This document shows, one piece after another, positions 27,100 through 35,792 of a stretch of DNA of 64,000 bases. This DNA comes from JAABRB01 sp963735025 (GTDB taxonomy: Bacteria > Pseudomonadota > Gammaproteobacteria > Burkholderiales > SG8-39). A program made the translations under genes and the position numbers. The stretch covers positions 1 through 64,000 of the forward strand of contig CAVTJG010000012.1 in the NCBI GenBank assembly GCA_963735025.1. The letters are read 5' to 3'. Position 1 is the stretch's first letter. Each line of letters begins with the position of its first letter. The notes beneath the pieces were generated by a model. It was not told the origin of the DNA, did not search any database, and was given only the letters and a program-made list of their open reading frames with translations.

Positions 27100-28542
27100 A
27101 TGAATAGGAATTCGTGGGACGTACAAGCCATCCGCCGGCACTTCGTGTTTCCACAAGCCGGCCGGGTCATCACCAACAACGCCGCCAGCACCCAGCCGCC
27201 GCGTGAACTTCTGACCCTGTACCACGCACTCGCGTACGACTACGACAACGTGCACCGCGGACAGTCGAATGCCTCGCAGCGAACGACGGCGCGCTTCGAG
27301 GCGGCCTACGATGACATTGCACGATTTCTCGGCGCGCCCAGTCGAAACAGCATCATCGCCGTGCGCAACACCACCGAAGCGCATAACACCGTCATGTACT
27401 CGTTGCTGACCGAATTTCGCGACGGGGATAATGTCGTCACGACGATGATGGAGCACAACTCGAACTACGTGCCGTGGTACGCGATGTGCAAAGACATCCT
27501 GCCGAAGTTCGGACGGCGCGTTGAATACCGGCTGGCGCGCTTCGATCCGCTCACTGGCGAGCTCGACATGGATCATCTCAAGTCGCTCATTGATCGACGG
27601 ACGAAGCTCGTGTGCTGCACCGGGGCGTCGAACTTCTTCGGCACCAAGAATCCGCTTGCCGACGTTCGTGCGCTCGCCAACGCGAGTGGTTATGTGCAGC
27701 CGACCGGCGAGCGACGCTCCTATCTCCTGGTGGACGGGGCGCAGTTGGTGCCGAGCTCGTTCGTCGACGTGCAGGCACTCGACCTCGACTTCCTTTCGTT
27801 CTCGTTTCACAAAATGCTCGCGCCGTTCGGCGTCGGCGTGCTGTACGCAAAGGAGCATCTCCTCGAGTCGTCGCCGCCGTTCATGTATGGCGGCGACATG
27901 ATCGCGGATGGCCGCGTGTTCCCCGAAAGTGTCGAGTACAACGCTCTGCCGTGGAAGTTCGCGGCGGGAACGCCGAACATCCTGGGCACCATCATTTCTG
28001 CCGAGGCCATGCGCATCCTGCTGGACTTGGCGCTGACGCCGAGGCGGTTCCAGCATTTCGCCACCGACAAGCCTATTGAGCGCCAGACCGTGGAGGCCGC
28101 CATGCAGCGCGTGGCTGCATGGAATCAGGAACTGACCGCAAGGGCGATCGAGGACCTCAGCAGGATCCCCGGCATCACCATCTATGGGCCGCGCGACGCA
28201 GCGCGCCGTAGCGCGCTGGTTGCGTTCAACGTCGCGGGCCACAGTCCGATAGATTTGGCGCAGTCGTTGAATGCGGCGGGCGTAGAATCGCGCGCAGGTT
28301 GCCACTGCGCCTCGCTGGCGCACAATGCCCTGAACTTGAACCCGCTGGGCAGCTGCCGATTGAGCTTCTACTTGTACAACACGCATGAGGAAGTCGATCG
28401 CGCCGTGGATGCGTTGGCTGCAATCGTCGCCGGGCGAGACCCTCGCGTGTCGTCCGTGGACCGAATCAGCGCGCGGAGCAACTCGTTGCCGCTGAAGACG
28501 AGTAGCCGATACGACGCGACCGTTGAGGTAAGCGCGCACTGA
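27100..28542 (+). CDS. Class V (cysteine desulfurase-like) aminotransferase
   Basis: 480 aa PLP enzyme. Motifs: HRGQSNASQRTT in the N-terminal part, LVDGAQLVPSSFVD with the PLP-pairing Asp, SFSFHKM with the Schiff-base Lys238, and ESRAGCHCASL with Cys401/Cys403 where desulfurases keep the catalytic cysteine loop. This suggests SufS/CsdA-like cysteine desulfuration, or a related selenocysteine lyase/isopenicillin epimerase-type reaction. AGGAG lies eight bases before the ATG; the open frame extends 189 bases further upstream without support. No suf or isc genes are near, so it may supply sulfur for a specialised pathway. Confidence 0.88.
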   Translation: MNRNSWDVQAIRRHFVFPQAGRVITNNAASTQPPRELLTLYHALAYDYDNVHRGQSNASQRTTARFEAAYDDIARFLGAPSRNSIIAVRNTTEAHNTVMYSLLTEFRDGDNVVTTMMEHNSNYVPWYAMCKDILPKFGRRVEYRLARFDPLTGELDMDHLKSLIDRRTKLVCCTGASNFFGTKNPLADVRALANASGYVQPTGERRSYLLVDGAQLVPSSFVDVQALDLDFLSFSFHKMLAPFGVGVLYAKEHLLESSPPFMYGGDMIADGRVFPESVEYNALPWKFAAGTPNILGTIISAEAMRILLDLALTPRRFQHFATDKPIERQTVEAAMQRVAAWNQELTARAIEDLSRIPGITIYGPRDAARRSALVAFNVAGHSPIDLAQSLNAAGVESRAGCHCASLAHNALNLNPLGSCRLSFYLYNTHEEVDRAVDALAAIVAGRDPRVSSVDRISARSNSLPLKTSSRYDATVEVSAH

Positions 28543-28909
28543 ATCACTCGGGGAATGTCCGCTGCCATTTCAGGCGGGCGTTCGGCAATGAGCCGCGGAG
28601 CGAAGCCGCCAATGTGACTGATAACCAATCAAGCGATAGTGTCCGCTTCGATCCGCGCTTCTGGATATGGCCGAAGCCTCCTTCAGCCCTGGGCACGCTG
28701 CGCTACATACGCAGCCTCTGACGAAGAGTTCACATCCCACTCCCAAAATTGCCTGAGCCGAAGGCGTCCGGGGGGCGCTTACGGCATTTTCTGGTCCAGA
28801 TGTTGCTAACGGTTACTGGTGCCGTCCGAAATCTTCGCCGGTTTCGGCGGCAGCAAGCTTTTGCGCAGCATAGGTGTTCGCTTTCATTATTCGATATCCA
28901 ACATCCGTC
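28543..28909. other. Gene-less stretch
   Basis: About 370 bases. No supported frame. AGTGTCCGCTTCGATCCGCG near 28640 is weakly like the CATCCGCTCCGATCCGCGG part of repeat copy C (about 14 of 18 positions); otherwise nothing recognised. Confidence 0.3.
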
Positions 28910-29623
28910 ATGTACCGCACGCTTACGATCGTCATGGCCCTGTCACTTTGCGCATGCGCGTCGCCTGCGCCCGAGGCGACTCCGCCGAGCCCGCCGCCCG
29001 CGGTCGAGCCCCAGATTCAGATTGTTCGCGATCCCGAGCTCGAGCGGCACGTGACGGAGCTCGAGGTTCAGCTCATCGAGCGTGACGCGCTGATCGGGAG
29101 CCTGAACACCCGCCTGGAGAAGGCCTTGCAGGAAGTCGTCGCCACCATGGGAAAACTGCGCTCTCTCGCAACCCGGGCGGAGGCCGCTTCCGCCATGGCT
29201 GAGGCGGATGTAGCGCTGCAGTCGATCGCAAAGTCCGCCGGCGATTCGCCCGAGCTGAAGCAGGCGTCCCGGCTAATGGAACAGAGCTCAGCCGAATTCA
29301 AGCGGAAGAATTTCGGCGGCGCACTCTACCTTGCCAATCAGGCGAAGGTGGTGATGCGCGTGCGCGCGACGGGCGGCGCGGTGGGCAAATTGCGGCACGG
29401 GGAAATAGCGTTCGCGGAACCGGTCAAGCTGCGCGCCCGCTCGGATGCCAACGTCCGAGTCGGGCCAGGCATGAACTTCGCGGTCTCATACTCTGTCGCC
29501 TCCGGCAGCGCGCTTTCCGGCCTCTCGTACCTAGGGGAGTGGATACGGGTCACCAACGAAGCCGGAAAAGAAGGCTGGACTTACGGCTCTCTCGTCAGCG
29601 GTCGCGACGTCAAGCGCCCCTAA
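28910..29623 (+). CDS. Lipoprotein with coiled coil and bacterial SH3 domain
   Basis: 237 aa. The N-terminus MYRTLTIVMALSLCACAS is a lipoprotein signal with Cys at about 15. A proline-rich linker is followed by a heptad-like helical region (residues 40-130: ERHVTELEVQLIERDALIGSLNTRL). The C-terminal SH3b domain reads LRARSDANVRVGPGMNFAV to EGWTYGSLV. It is probably an outer-membrane or periplasmic lipoprotein binding peptidoglycan or a partner protein. Its stop overlaps the stop of the convergent diguanylate cyclase by a few bases, so the two share a tail-to-tail junction. Confidence 0.8.
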   Translation: MYRTLTIVMALSLCACASPAPEATPPSPPPAVEPQIQIVRDPELERHVTELEVQLIERDALIGSLNTRLEKALQEVVATMGKLRSLATRAEAASAMAEADVALQSIAKSAGDSPELKQASRLMEQSSAEFKRKNFGGALYLANQAKVVMRVRATGGAVGKLRHGEIAFAEPVKLRARSDANVRVGPGMNFAVSYSVASGSALSGLSYLGEWIRVTNEAGKEGWTYGSLVSGRDVKRP

Positions 29624-31248
29624 GACACCTCGGCTTTTTCTTTGGCCTTGACGCCGGTACCCGCACAGACAACACGGTCCCGCCCGCTCCGCTTGGCCTC
29701 GTACAGCGCGGCATCCGCCTGACCAATGACCGAATTCACGGTATCGCCCTGGGAGGGATGCTCGGCGACCCCGATCGAGACGGTCACCGTCCCGCCCGTG
29801 AACTGCTCCGCCCGGATCTTTTTCCGGATCCGTTCGGCGGATTCCCGCGCGTGAGGGAGCGAGGCTGTCGAGAGCACGACCAGAAACTCCTCGCCACCGT
29901 AGCGCGCGGCACAATCGTAGGGACGGATGGAGTTGCGCAGCACCGCGCCGACGCGCTCGAGCACCTCGTCCCCGGCCTGATGGCCGTGCGTGTCGTTGTA
30001 TTGCTTGAAGTGATCGACGTCCAGCATCAGGATCGAAAAAGGCTGAGCGCTCCGTCTGGCCCGCTCGATCTCCTGCGTGAGTACATCCATCAGGTGCCGT
30101 CGGTTGCCCAGTCCAGTCAGCATATCGGTTGTCGACATGCGCTCGAGCTCTTCGCGATTCTTGCGAAGGCTTCCGACCATGGTATTGAAAACCTGGGTGA
30201 GGTACCCCACCTCGCCGCCCCCGGCCGCGGGCAGGCCTACCGTCAGGTCGCCCGCGGATACCTGCGCGGCGGCACTCGTCAGCCGAACCAGAGGCCGCGC
30301 GATCAGGGCCGCAAGCCAGTAGGCAACGATGGTGATCACGACGAGGAGTCCGCCGATCACTGCAAAGGCCAGGTTTCGCAACCGGATCGACTGACCATAA
30401 GCATCGCCTACGGGTATGTCTGCCGCGGCCAACCACTCCGCCTGTGACAGGCGATGCGCGCTCCCCAGGACCTCTTCTCCATCGAACCCCCGGTGCTCGA
30501 CGATCGCGCCGTCGGCGGCAAGTAACCGATTCGCGGTATCGACCGACAAGCTCGTCGTCTCCCTGCCGGAAAATCCGCCGCGCGAATCGACGATCAGCGC
30601 GCCGCGCTGGGTTGTGAGATACACGTGCCCCACGGATCGGGTGCCGAATGCCTGAAGGAGCTGGGTAAGGCTCGTAAAATTCACGCGCGCAACGAGCGCG
30701 CCTGAAACCTGGCCGTTGCCTCGCAGGACGGGCACGCCAAGAACAACAACGACCCGCTTCGCGCTCTCGTCCCAATACGGCTCACCGACCAGGCCTCGGG
30801 ACGTTTCGAAGGATTTGTCCCATCCTTTTGGCAGGCGCACGGGACTCGGACGAGTCGCGCTGCTCGCAACAACCGCCGCCGATACGTCAACGAGCTGAAG
30901 TTCCTCATAGTCGGCGAAGCGCGTCCGAACCGAGTTGAGGTATTCCGCTACGCGCTCCGGCCGCCCGCCGCGGCCCACGGATCCGGACACGACTGACGAG
31001 CTGGCGAACACGCGCAGGTCGTACAGACGCTCCCTGAGCCAGACGTCGGCTTCGCGCGCGGCTTGCGACCCCGTGGTCACCAGCTCGTGTGTGATTTTCT
31101 CCGTGAGCGCACGCCGGCTTTGAACATAGGCAATGACCGAGATGATGAGTGCCGGAATGAGCGCCGCGAGAATCGCGAAGGCGAGAATCTGGCCGCGGAT
31201 GCTATCCAGCCGGAATCGCGATATCCCTTTCTGAATCTGCCGCCGCAC
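29620..31248 (-). CDS. Membrane diguanylate cyclase with periplasmic sensor domain
   Basis: 542 aa from the GTG at 31248. TM1 near residues 20-40 (ILAFAILAALIPALIISVI), a Cache-like periplasmic domain, TM2 near 300-320, a HAMP linker (ARPLVRLTSAAAQVSAGDLTVG) and a C-terminal GGDEF domain with RYGGEEF near residue 450. RPYD five residues before it is an intact inhibitory RxxD site, so product feedback by c-di-GMP is expected. The frame is open to 31389, but that extra part overlaps the tRNA-like repeat D and is not protein-like, hence the shorter start. It synthesises c-di-GMP in response to an external ligand. Confidence 0.9.
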   Translation of the reverse strand: MRRQIQKGISRFRLDSIRGQILAFAILAALIPALIISVIAYVQSRRALTEKITHELVTTGSQAAREADVWLRERLYDLRVFASSSVVSGSVGRGGRPERVAEYLNSVRTRFADYEELQLVDVSAAVVASSATRPSPVRLPKGWDKSFETSRGLVGEPYWDESAKRVVVVLGVPVLRGNGQVSGALVARVNFTSLTQLLQAFGTRSVGHVYLTTQRGALIVDSRGGFSGRETTSLSVDTANRLLAADGAIVEHRGFDGEEVLGSAHRLSQAEWLAAADIPVGDAYGQSIRLRNLAFAVIGGLLVVITIVAYWLAALIARPLVRLTSAAAQVSAGDLTVGLPAAGGGEVGYLTQVFNTMVGSLRKNREELERMSTTDMLTGLGNRRHLMDVLTQEIERARRSAQPFSILMLDVDHFKQYNDTHGHQAGDEVLERVGAVLRNSIRPYDCAARYGGEEFLVVLSTASLPHARESAERIRKKIRAEQFTGGTVTVSIGVAEHPSQGDTVNSVIGQADAALYEAKRSGRDRVVCAGTGVKAKEKAEVS

Positions 31249-31322
31249 GCTTGCAACGCACTCCCTGCGCCATGTGGATCGAAATTCTAACAGGCGCGAA
31301 TTGCCTCCCCAGTCAGAGCTTC

Positions 31323-31456
31323 GGAAAAACGTGCAAGTTTCGACGCCTTGTGGCGGAAACTGGCGCGCGAGGGCGAACCGCAACGACAAGGATATGAATT
31401 AGTCCCTGCGACAAACAATTCGCAGGCCGTAGGTCCGAGCCCCGCTCGGGGAGCTA
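31323..31456 (+). repeat. Dispersed repeat, copy D, ending in a tRNA-Asn-like 3' half
   Basis: Begins with GAAAAACGTGC as in B and C, has TGGCGCGCGAGGGCG in the equivalent place, and ends CGCAGGCCGTAGGT-CGAGCC with GCTCGGGGAGCTA (31420-31456), matching the tail of copy C closely. The middle part differs: here CTTGTGGCGGAAAC replaces GTTTCCAC-AGTC of B/C and looks like its reverse complement. It is more diverged than B is from C. Confidence 0.55.
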
Positions 31457-31562
31457 CCGAATAAGGGTCCTACATTCTTGGGCCAATCAGATCGTATCGA
31501 TGAAACTTTCCAGCCTCCGGCGCTGCCCCCCGTCGGGCAGCCGCCCGAGTGCCGCGCCCAAG

Positions 31563-32825
31563 TTATCCTCCACGTACTCGGGACGCGCCTCCCACGTAGC
31601 CGATCAGCTCATCCACGCAGGCGTCGGCGAACTCCGCATCGTTTATGTGATGGGGCAGCTCCCGGATCACGCCATCCGGAAGATGCCGTCCGAGCGTCTC
31701 GACGAAGACGCGATCCGTACCCGGCTGCGCCCACGTCCCGCGCTCGTTGCCGTCGATGTCGTAGGTCTTGCGGCCGACCAGCTGACTCATTCCGCGGGTC
31801 GGAATCAAAACCCGGACGGGTCCCTTCGCCGCGCGCAAACGCTCGCCGAACAAGGTCCCCAACGCCGCGAATTCCTCCGCGTTGGTGCGCATCAGCAGAA
31901 TCTCGACGTTGTACTGGAAGAATTCGCGGTCGCGATACCTGTCCGGCACCTGTCCCACCCACCAGTTGGTGAAATCGAGGCACCCCGGAACCACCACCTG
32001 CGGAAGTCCGATGGCGCCCGCGGCAGTGAGCCGAGACTCTCCCGCGCTATACACTCCGCCGGTGAGGTGGTCAGTGAGCTCCGAGGTCGTAAGATCGATC
32101 ACGCCGGCCAGTTCGCCGGATCGCGCGAGTTGCTCCAGGGCGCGACCGCCTGGGCCGGAAGCATGGAAATGGATGACCTCGAAGCCCTTGGCCTCCAGCC
32201 GTTCCGTGATGCGGTCGACCGCCGGCTGCGTATTGCCGAACGACGAGACGCCGATCAACGGCACGCGCTCCGGCGGGTCGCGCCGCCCCTTCGCTTTCTT
32301 TTTCACCATCCCCGCGAGCGCATGGGCGGCATTCGACATTGCCGCACGCGTGATGCGGTTGAGCGAAATGTCGCCGATGGTCGGGAACATCGCGATGTCG
32401 CTTTCTGCCACGTACCACTGCACTGCCGCAGTGGCAGCGACCGGAGTCACCATCACTTTCGGAAGCGATAGCGGGAGCGCCCGCATGATGGCGCAGGCCA
32501 TGGTCGAGCCATTGGCGCCGCCGACGCCGAGCACACCGCGAATCTCGACGCGCGCGAGCTTGTCTCGCACGATCCGCGTGCCGCCCGCAATCATGGCCTC
32601 GGCGGCGTCGGCACGCGACAGCCGGGCGAGCGAGTCCCATGAAGTCCCCGCTTCGTCCGCGACAGCATCGCCTCTGACGTCGGCGAATTCATGGCGATGC
32701 GGGCGAAGCGACAGGTCGACCAGCCAGGGTGCCGTGCCGGCTTCCTTCAGCGCGTCGCAAACGAAGCGCGCCGCCTCATGCTTGCTGTCGAGCGTGGCAA
32801 GGACCGCAACCGGGACCTGCTTCAC
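31563..32825 (-). CDS. Tm-1-like / UPF0261 family protein
   Basis: 420 aa. Conserved patterns of the UPF0261 (Tm-1 N-terminal) family: AVLATLDSKHEAARFV at the start, GVLGVGGANGSTMA near 97-110, FPTIGDISLNRIT near 147, GVSSFGNTQPAV, GVIDLTTSELTDHLTGGVYSAG and VVVPGCLDFTNWW. In the plant antiviral protein Tm-1 this domain is fused to the TIM barrel encoded by the next gene upstream here. The GTG start follows the TAG of that gene without a gap, so they form one unit. The biochemical role in bacteria is unsettled. Confidence 0.9.
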   Translation of the reverse strand: MKQVPVAVLATLDSKHEAARFVCDALKEAGTAPWLVDLSLRPHRHEFADVRGDAVADEAGTSWDSLARLSRADAAEAMIAGGTRIVRDKLARVEIRGVLGVGGANGSTMACAIMRALPLSLPKVMVTPVAATAAVQWYVAESDIAMFPTIGDISLNRITRAAMSNAAHALAGMVKKKAKGRRDPPERVPLIGVSSFGNTQPAVDRITERLEAKGFEVIHFHASGPGGRALEQLARSGELAGVIDLTTSELTDHLTGGVYSAGESRLTAAGAIGLPQVVVPGCLDFTNWWVGQVPDRYRDREFFQYNVEILLMRTNAEEFAALGTLFGERLRAAKGPVRVLIPTRGMSQLVGRKTYDIDGNERGTWAQPGTDRVFVETLGRHLPDGVIRELPHHINDAEFADACVDELIGYVGGASRVRGG

Positions 32826-33674
32826 CTAGCCCGCCTTCGGCAACCTGATGCTCTTGAATTGCCGGGTCGCCTCCACCACCGATTGCTCGACCGGGAAGCG
32901 TTCGGCCGAGGAGCCTCCGACGTAGCCGTGCAACCGCGGCTCCGACTTCAGGAACCGCTCGAAATCGACCGGAGTCTCGATCCCGCCGCCATGGCAGGTG
33001 ACGATGCGGTCGGAATATTTCGGTAGCAACGCGTCGATCACCTCACTAGCGCGCGTACGCGCGGCGTCTTCGCTCAACACCGTCTTCGAGCCGATGGTTC
33101 CGCCGGAGCTATTGCCGAAATGGACGATGATGTTGTCGACGCCGGATTGCGCCATGGCGAGCGCATCTTCGGGCGAAGTGCAGAACGCCTTGGTGAAGAG
33201 GCCCATGCGTGACGCCTGTCCCAGCACCTCTACCTCGCGTGCGAAGCTCATGCCGGTTTCTTCCAGGGTGCTGCGGAAGTTCCCGTCGATGAGCGCCACG
33301 GTCGGGCAGTTCATCACGCCGTCATAGCCGGCTGCGGCGATTCTCTCCAGGAAACGACCCATGTCGCGCGTCGGGTCGACGCAGAGCAGGCCGGCGATCA
33401 ATGGGCAATCGCGCACGACGTTGATCAGCGCGCGCTCACCCAGCTCGAGCGTGAGCGCGTTTGCGTCGCAGATCGGCAGATAGCCGGCCATCGAGCTGAG
33501 GCCCTGCATGCGGAAATAGGCGAGGCAATGGGTGGTGACGAGGTCGGCGCCGCCGCGGGCGGCCATCTTGGCGGTGATACCGGAGCCGCACAGCGCATCG
33601 TAGATCGGACGTCCGGCGCCTACTTCCGCGCGCAGGCGCGCAATGATGCTGTCCCGGGTGAATTTCGCAGCCAT
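32826..33674 (-). CDS. Phosphoenolpyruvate hydrolase-like TIM-barrel protein (Tm-1 C-terminal-like)
   Basis: 282 aa. Family patterns: GRPIYDALCGSGITAKMAARGGADL, YLPICDANALTLELGERAL, VMNCPTVALIDGNFRSTLEETGM and NIIVHFGNSSGGTIGS, typical of the PEP-hydrolase-like/Tm-1 C-terminal domain. Predicted soluble TIM barrel. It is immediately followed by the UPF0261 gene, recreating the two halves of Tm-1 as separate subunits. It probably acts on a small phosphorylated or carboxylated metabolite; the name phosphoenolpyruvate hydrolase is a family label, not evidence of activity. Confidence 0.88.
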   Translation of the reverse strand: MAAKFTRDSIIARLRAEVGAGRPIYDALCGSGITAKMAARGGADLVTTHCLAYFRMQGLSSMAGYLPICDANALTLELGERALINVVRDCPLIAGLLCVDPTRDMGRFLERIAAAGYDGVMNCPTVALIDGNFRSTLEETGMSFAREVEVLGQASRMGLFTKAFCTSPEDALAMAQSGVDNIIVHFGNSSGGTIGSKTVLSEDAARTRASEVIDALLPKYSDRIVTCHGGGIETPVDFERFLKSEPRLHGYVGGSSAERFPVEQSVVEATRQFKSIRLPKAG

Positions 33675-33730
33675 GCCGCTCCCTCTCTGAGTCCGTGCGA
33701 TGGTAGCCTAGGGTTGCGAGAAGGGAAACC

Positions 33731-34192
33731 GTGCGCGTCTTCATCGAGAACGAGGCTGGATCACGCCACAAGAACACGTACGACGAACGTACGCTTCGGC
33801 ATGTGAGCACGGTCGAGGTGTCGGCGGCCTATCCTTTTCCCTACGGCTTCGTGATCGGTACCGTCGGCGGCGACGGCGATGCCGTCGACTGCTTCGTCGT
33901 GACCGCCCGCCGCCTGCCGTCCGGGGAGTGGCTCGAATGCGAACCGGTGGCCCTCCTGGAGCAGATCGAGGACGGCGCCATCGATCACAAGCTGCTCGCT
34001 GTGCCGGCAGGCGAGCCGGCAACGGTCGACGACGTGACCGTGGCGGCGCTACGACATTTCGCTGCCAACGTGTTCGCACATGTGGCGGGCAAGCGCATGA
34101 ATACCGGTCGACTGCTCGGTCGAGAGGCCGCAGAGGCCTACTTGCGGGAAGGACGCGAAAGCTATTCCGCCGGCCCGGCCGAAACGCCGTGA
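33731..34192 (+). CDS. Inorganic pyrophosphatase-like protein
   Basis: 153 aa. YPFPYGFVIGTVGGDGDAVDCFVV contains the YPxPYG and DxDxxD (GDGDAVD) metal-binding patterns of family I inorganic diphosphatases. The rest is shorter than classical Ppa (about 175 aa) and lacks an obvious N-terminal EIP segment, so it belongs to a divergent branch. The start is GTG at 33731 with AAGGG six bases upstream. It stands alone, divergent from the Tm-1-like pair, and is followed within 30 bases by tRNA-like fragment E. Confidence 0.8.
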   Translation: MRVFIENEAGSRHKNTYDERTLRHVSTVEVSAAYPFPYGFVIGTVGGDGDAVDCFVVTARRLPSGEWLECEPVALLEQIEDGAIDHKLLAVPAGEPATVDDVTVAALRHFAANVFAHVAGKRMNTGRLLGREAAEAYLREGRESYSAGPAETP

Positions 34193-34218
34193 ACCGGGCG
34201 CACTCCCAGGCCTGGTGT

Positions 34219-34255
34219 CCCAGGTCGTAGGGTCTAGCCCTACTGGGGAAGCCCA
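34219..34255 (+). repeat. tRNA-Asn-like T-arm and acceptor fragment (copy E)
   Basis: CCCAGGTCGTAGGGTCTAGC followed by CCTACTGGGGAAGCCCA keeps the variable region, a perfect T-stem (GTAGG/CCTAC) and a CCA-like end, but not the anticodon loop. It lies right after the pyrophosphatase stop. Confidence 0.45.
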
Positions 34256-34313
34256 TCCACTAAGCACCGCGCGGCGTGTTCCCCCGCCACGCGTCTTCTC
34301 TCCTCCGTGGCGC

Positions 34314-35447
34314 TCAGTTGTGCGGAAGCTTGATGCGCGAGATCGTAAAGCGCGTCACGTCTTCTTCGGGCTCATCACCGACGGTCGGCGTCAACGGAAG
34401 CGCCAGATTGGTGACGAACAGCTCGTCGCCGACGATCACCAGGCTTGCAGGAAACAGCAACCCCCTGGGCGAACCGTCGCGGCGGATTCCCTCGAAATCG
34501 CCCATGCGGCGAACCACGCGACCGTTCTGATTCAAAGCTACGACTTCGTCATTCTGATTGGCGCACACCCACAGCAGACCATGCCGATCGAGCACGATGC
34601 CGTCGGCGCCGTTGATGCTTTCGGCAAACACCAGGACATTCTTGGTGTTCATGTCCACCTTGAGAATCCGGTCATCTCCCGTATTGGCCACGAATAGCTC
34701 GGAATCGTTCGCGCCGAATGCGAGCCCATTCGCGCCGAAGGGCGGGAACCCCGCGGTGGCGAGCAGCGGATCGTGGATCACCAGCTGGATATTGCAGACC
34801 GGTTTCGGAGGAGCCCCGCACGTATTCGGATTGGCGATGGTGTAAATGGCGCCCTGAAACGAGTCGGAGACGTAAAGGTTTCCATTTCGATCGAACGCAA
34901 GCGCGTTGGGAACCCGAGCGAAGTCGCCGAACTCGATCCTGTCCACGCTGGTGTCGGGATTTTCGACGACACGATCATCCGGCGGCCCGTCCGAAGGGAT
35001 GTCTGCAACGACCTCCAGTTCGGTTGCACTATTGAAATTTGCCGCGATGCGCTGAATCCTGGACCCGGTCCCGGAGAAATCACCCACGTTGGCGATGTAA
35101 ACCCAATTGTGGGCTTGATCGAATGCCAGCCCCAGCAGCGGATCGGTGCCGAAGTCGCGCACCGCTTCCAGCTTTCCATGGCGATTGAAGCGCAGCAGCT
35201 TGTTGTTGGGATCGGGATTCGAGGGCGACGGCGCATCGAAGGTGCTGACATAGATGTCGCCGTTTACCGGATTTGCCGTGATGCCTTCCGGATACCGAAC
35301 TCCATCGGGCAGCATCACAAACAGTTTTACCGCATTCCGATCACTATAGCCCTCCCTATCGCTATCATTGTCCTTGTCCGCCCATGCCACACCTCCTCCC
35401 AAGGTGATGAACAGCAGGGAAATCAATCCTGTCAGAATCTTATTCAT
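34314..35447 (-). CDS. Secreted SMP-30/NHL-type beta-propeller protein
   Basis: 377 aa. A signal peptide (MNKILTGLISLLFITLGGGVAWA) is followed by a short Asp-rich stretch and then by propeller blades: PNKLLRFNRHGKLE-like strands, GNLYVSDSFQGAIYTI, DSELFVANTGDDRILKVDMNT and GLLWVCANQNDEVVALNQNGRV. The start at 35447 has AGGAGGG just upstream; a longer frame is unsupported. The role is unknown, possibly a periplasmic lactonase-like or ligand-binding propeller. It is transcribed leftward, as is the amidohydrolase gene 345 bases upstream. Confidence 0.8.
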   Translation of the reverse strand: MNKILTGLISLLFITLGGGVAWADKDNDSDREGYSDRNAVKLFVMLPDGVRYPEGITANPVNGDIYVSTFDAPSPSNPDPNNKLLRFNRHGKLEAVRDFGTDPLLGLAFDQAHNWVYIANVGDFSGTGSRIQRIAANFNSATELEVVADIPSDGPPDDRVVENPDTSVDRIEFGDFARVPNALAFDRNGNLYVSDSFQGAIYTIANPNTCGAPPKPVCNIQLVIHDPLLATAGFPPFGANGLAFGANDSELFVANTGDDRILKVDMNTKNVLVFAESINGADGIVLDRHGLLWVCANQNDEVVALNQNGRVVRRMGDFEGIRRDGSPRGLLFPASLVIVGDELFVTNLALPLTPTVGDEPEEDVTRFTISRIKLPHN

Positions 35448-35792
35448 GGATCCCTCCTGTTTTGATGATCCTCCCCGACCGACCGTCCCTTTCGAAGGGC
35501 GCGACGCGGAGGACAATCATCATACGGCGACTCGCCCCGAGCTGCACCTGCAGCACAGGGCCAAGGGGAGGAGCAGCGGTTCGGACGCAGAAGTTTCCGC
35601 CGGTTGGAACACCGCGAAATCGTACGCGTATCGGTGGGCGCGATTGGGGTCTTACGGGCGGGACGGAACCATTCCAAAAATGGATTCGGACGGGGCTCAA
35701 ATAGCGGCGTGGCTGTCACTTCCTGACTTGGAAGCAACGGCCCACGCCCCTTCATCCGATTTATCCCATCCAAGCTCTGCGCGTAGTCTCGG
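35448..35792. other. Gene-less stretch
   Basis: 345 bases between the secreted propeller and the amidohydrolase. No frame with a ribosome site or protein-like composition was found, and no hairpin with a T-run was noticed. Confidence 0.35.

Noticed and set aside
27055..28539. 494-residue minus-strand frame opposite the class V aminotransferase
   Set aside because: The plus strand has PLP Lys and Cys motifs; the antisense has none.
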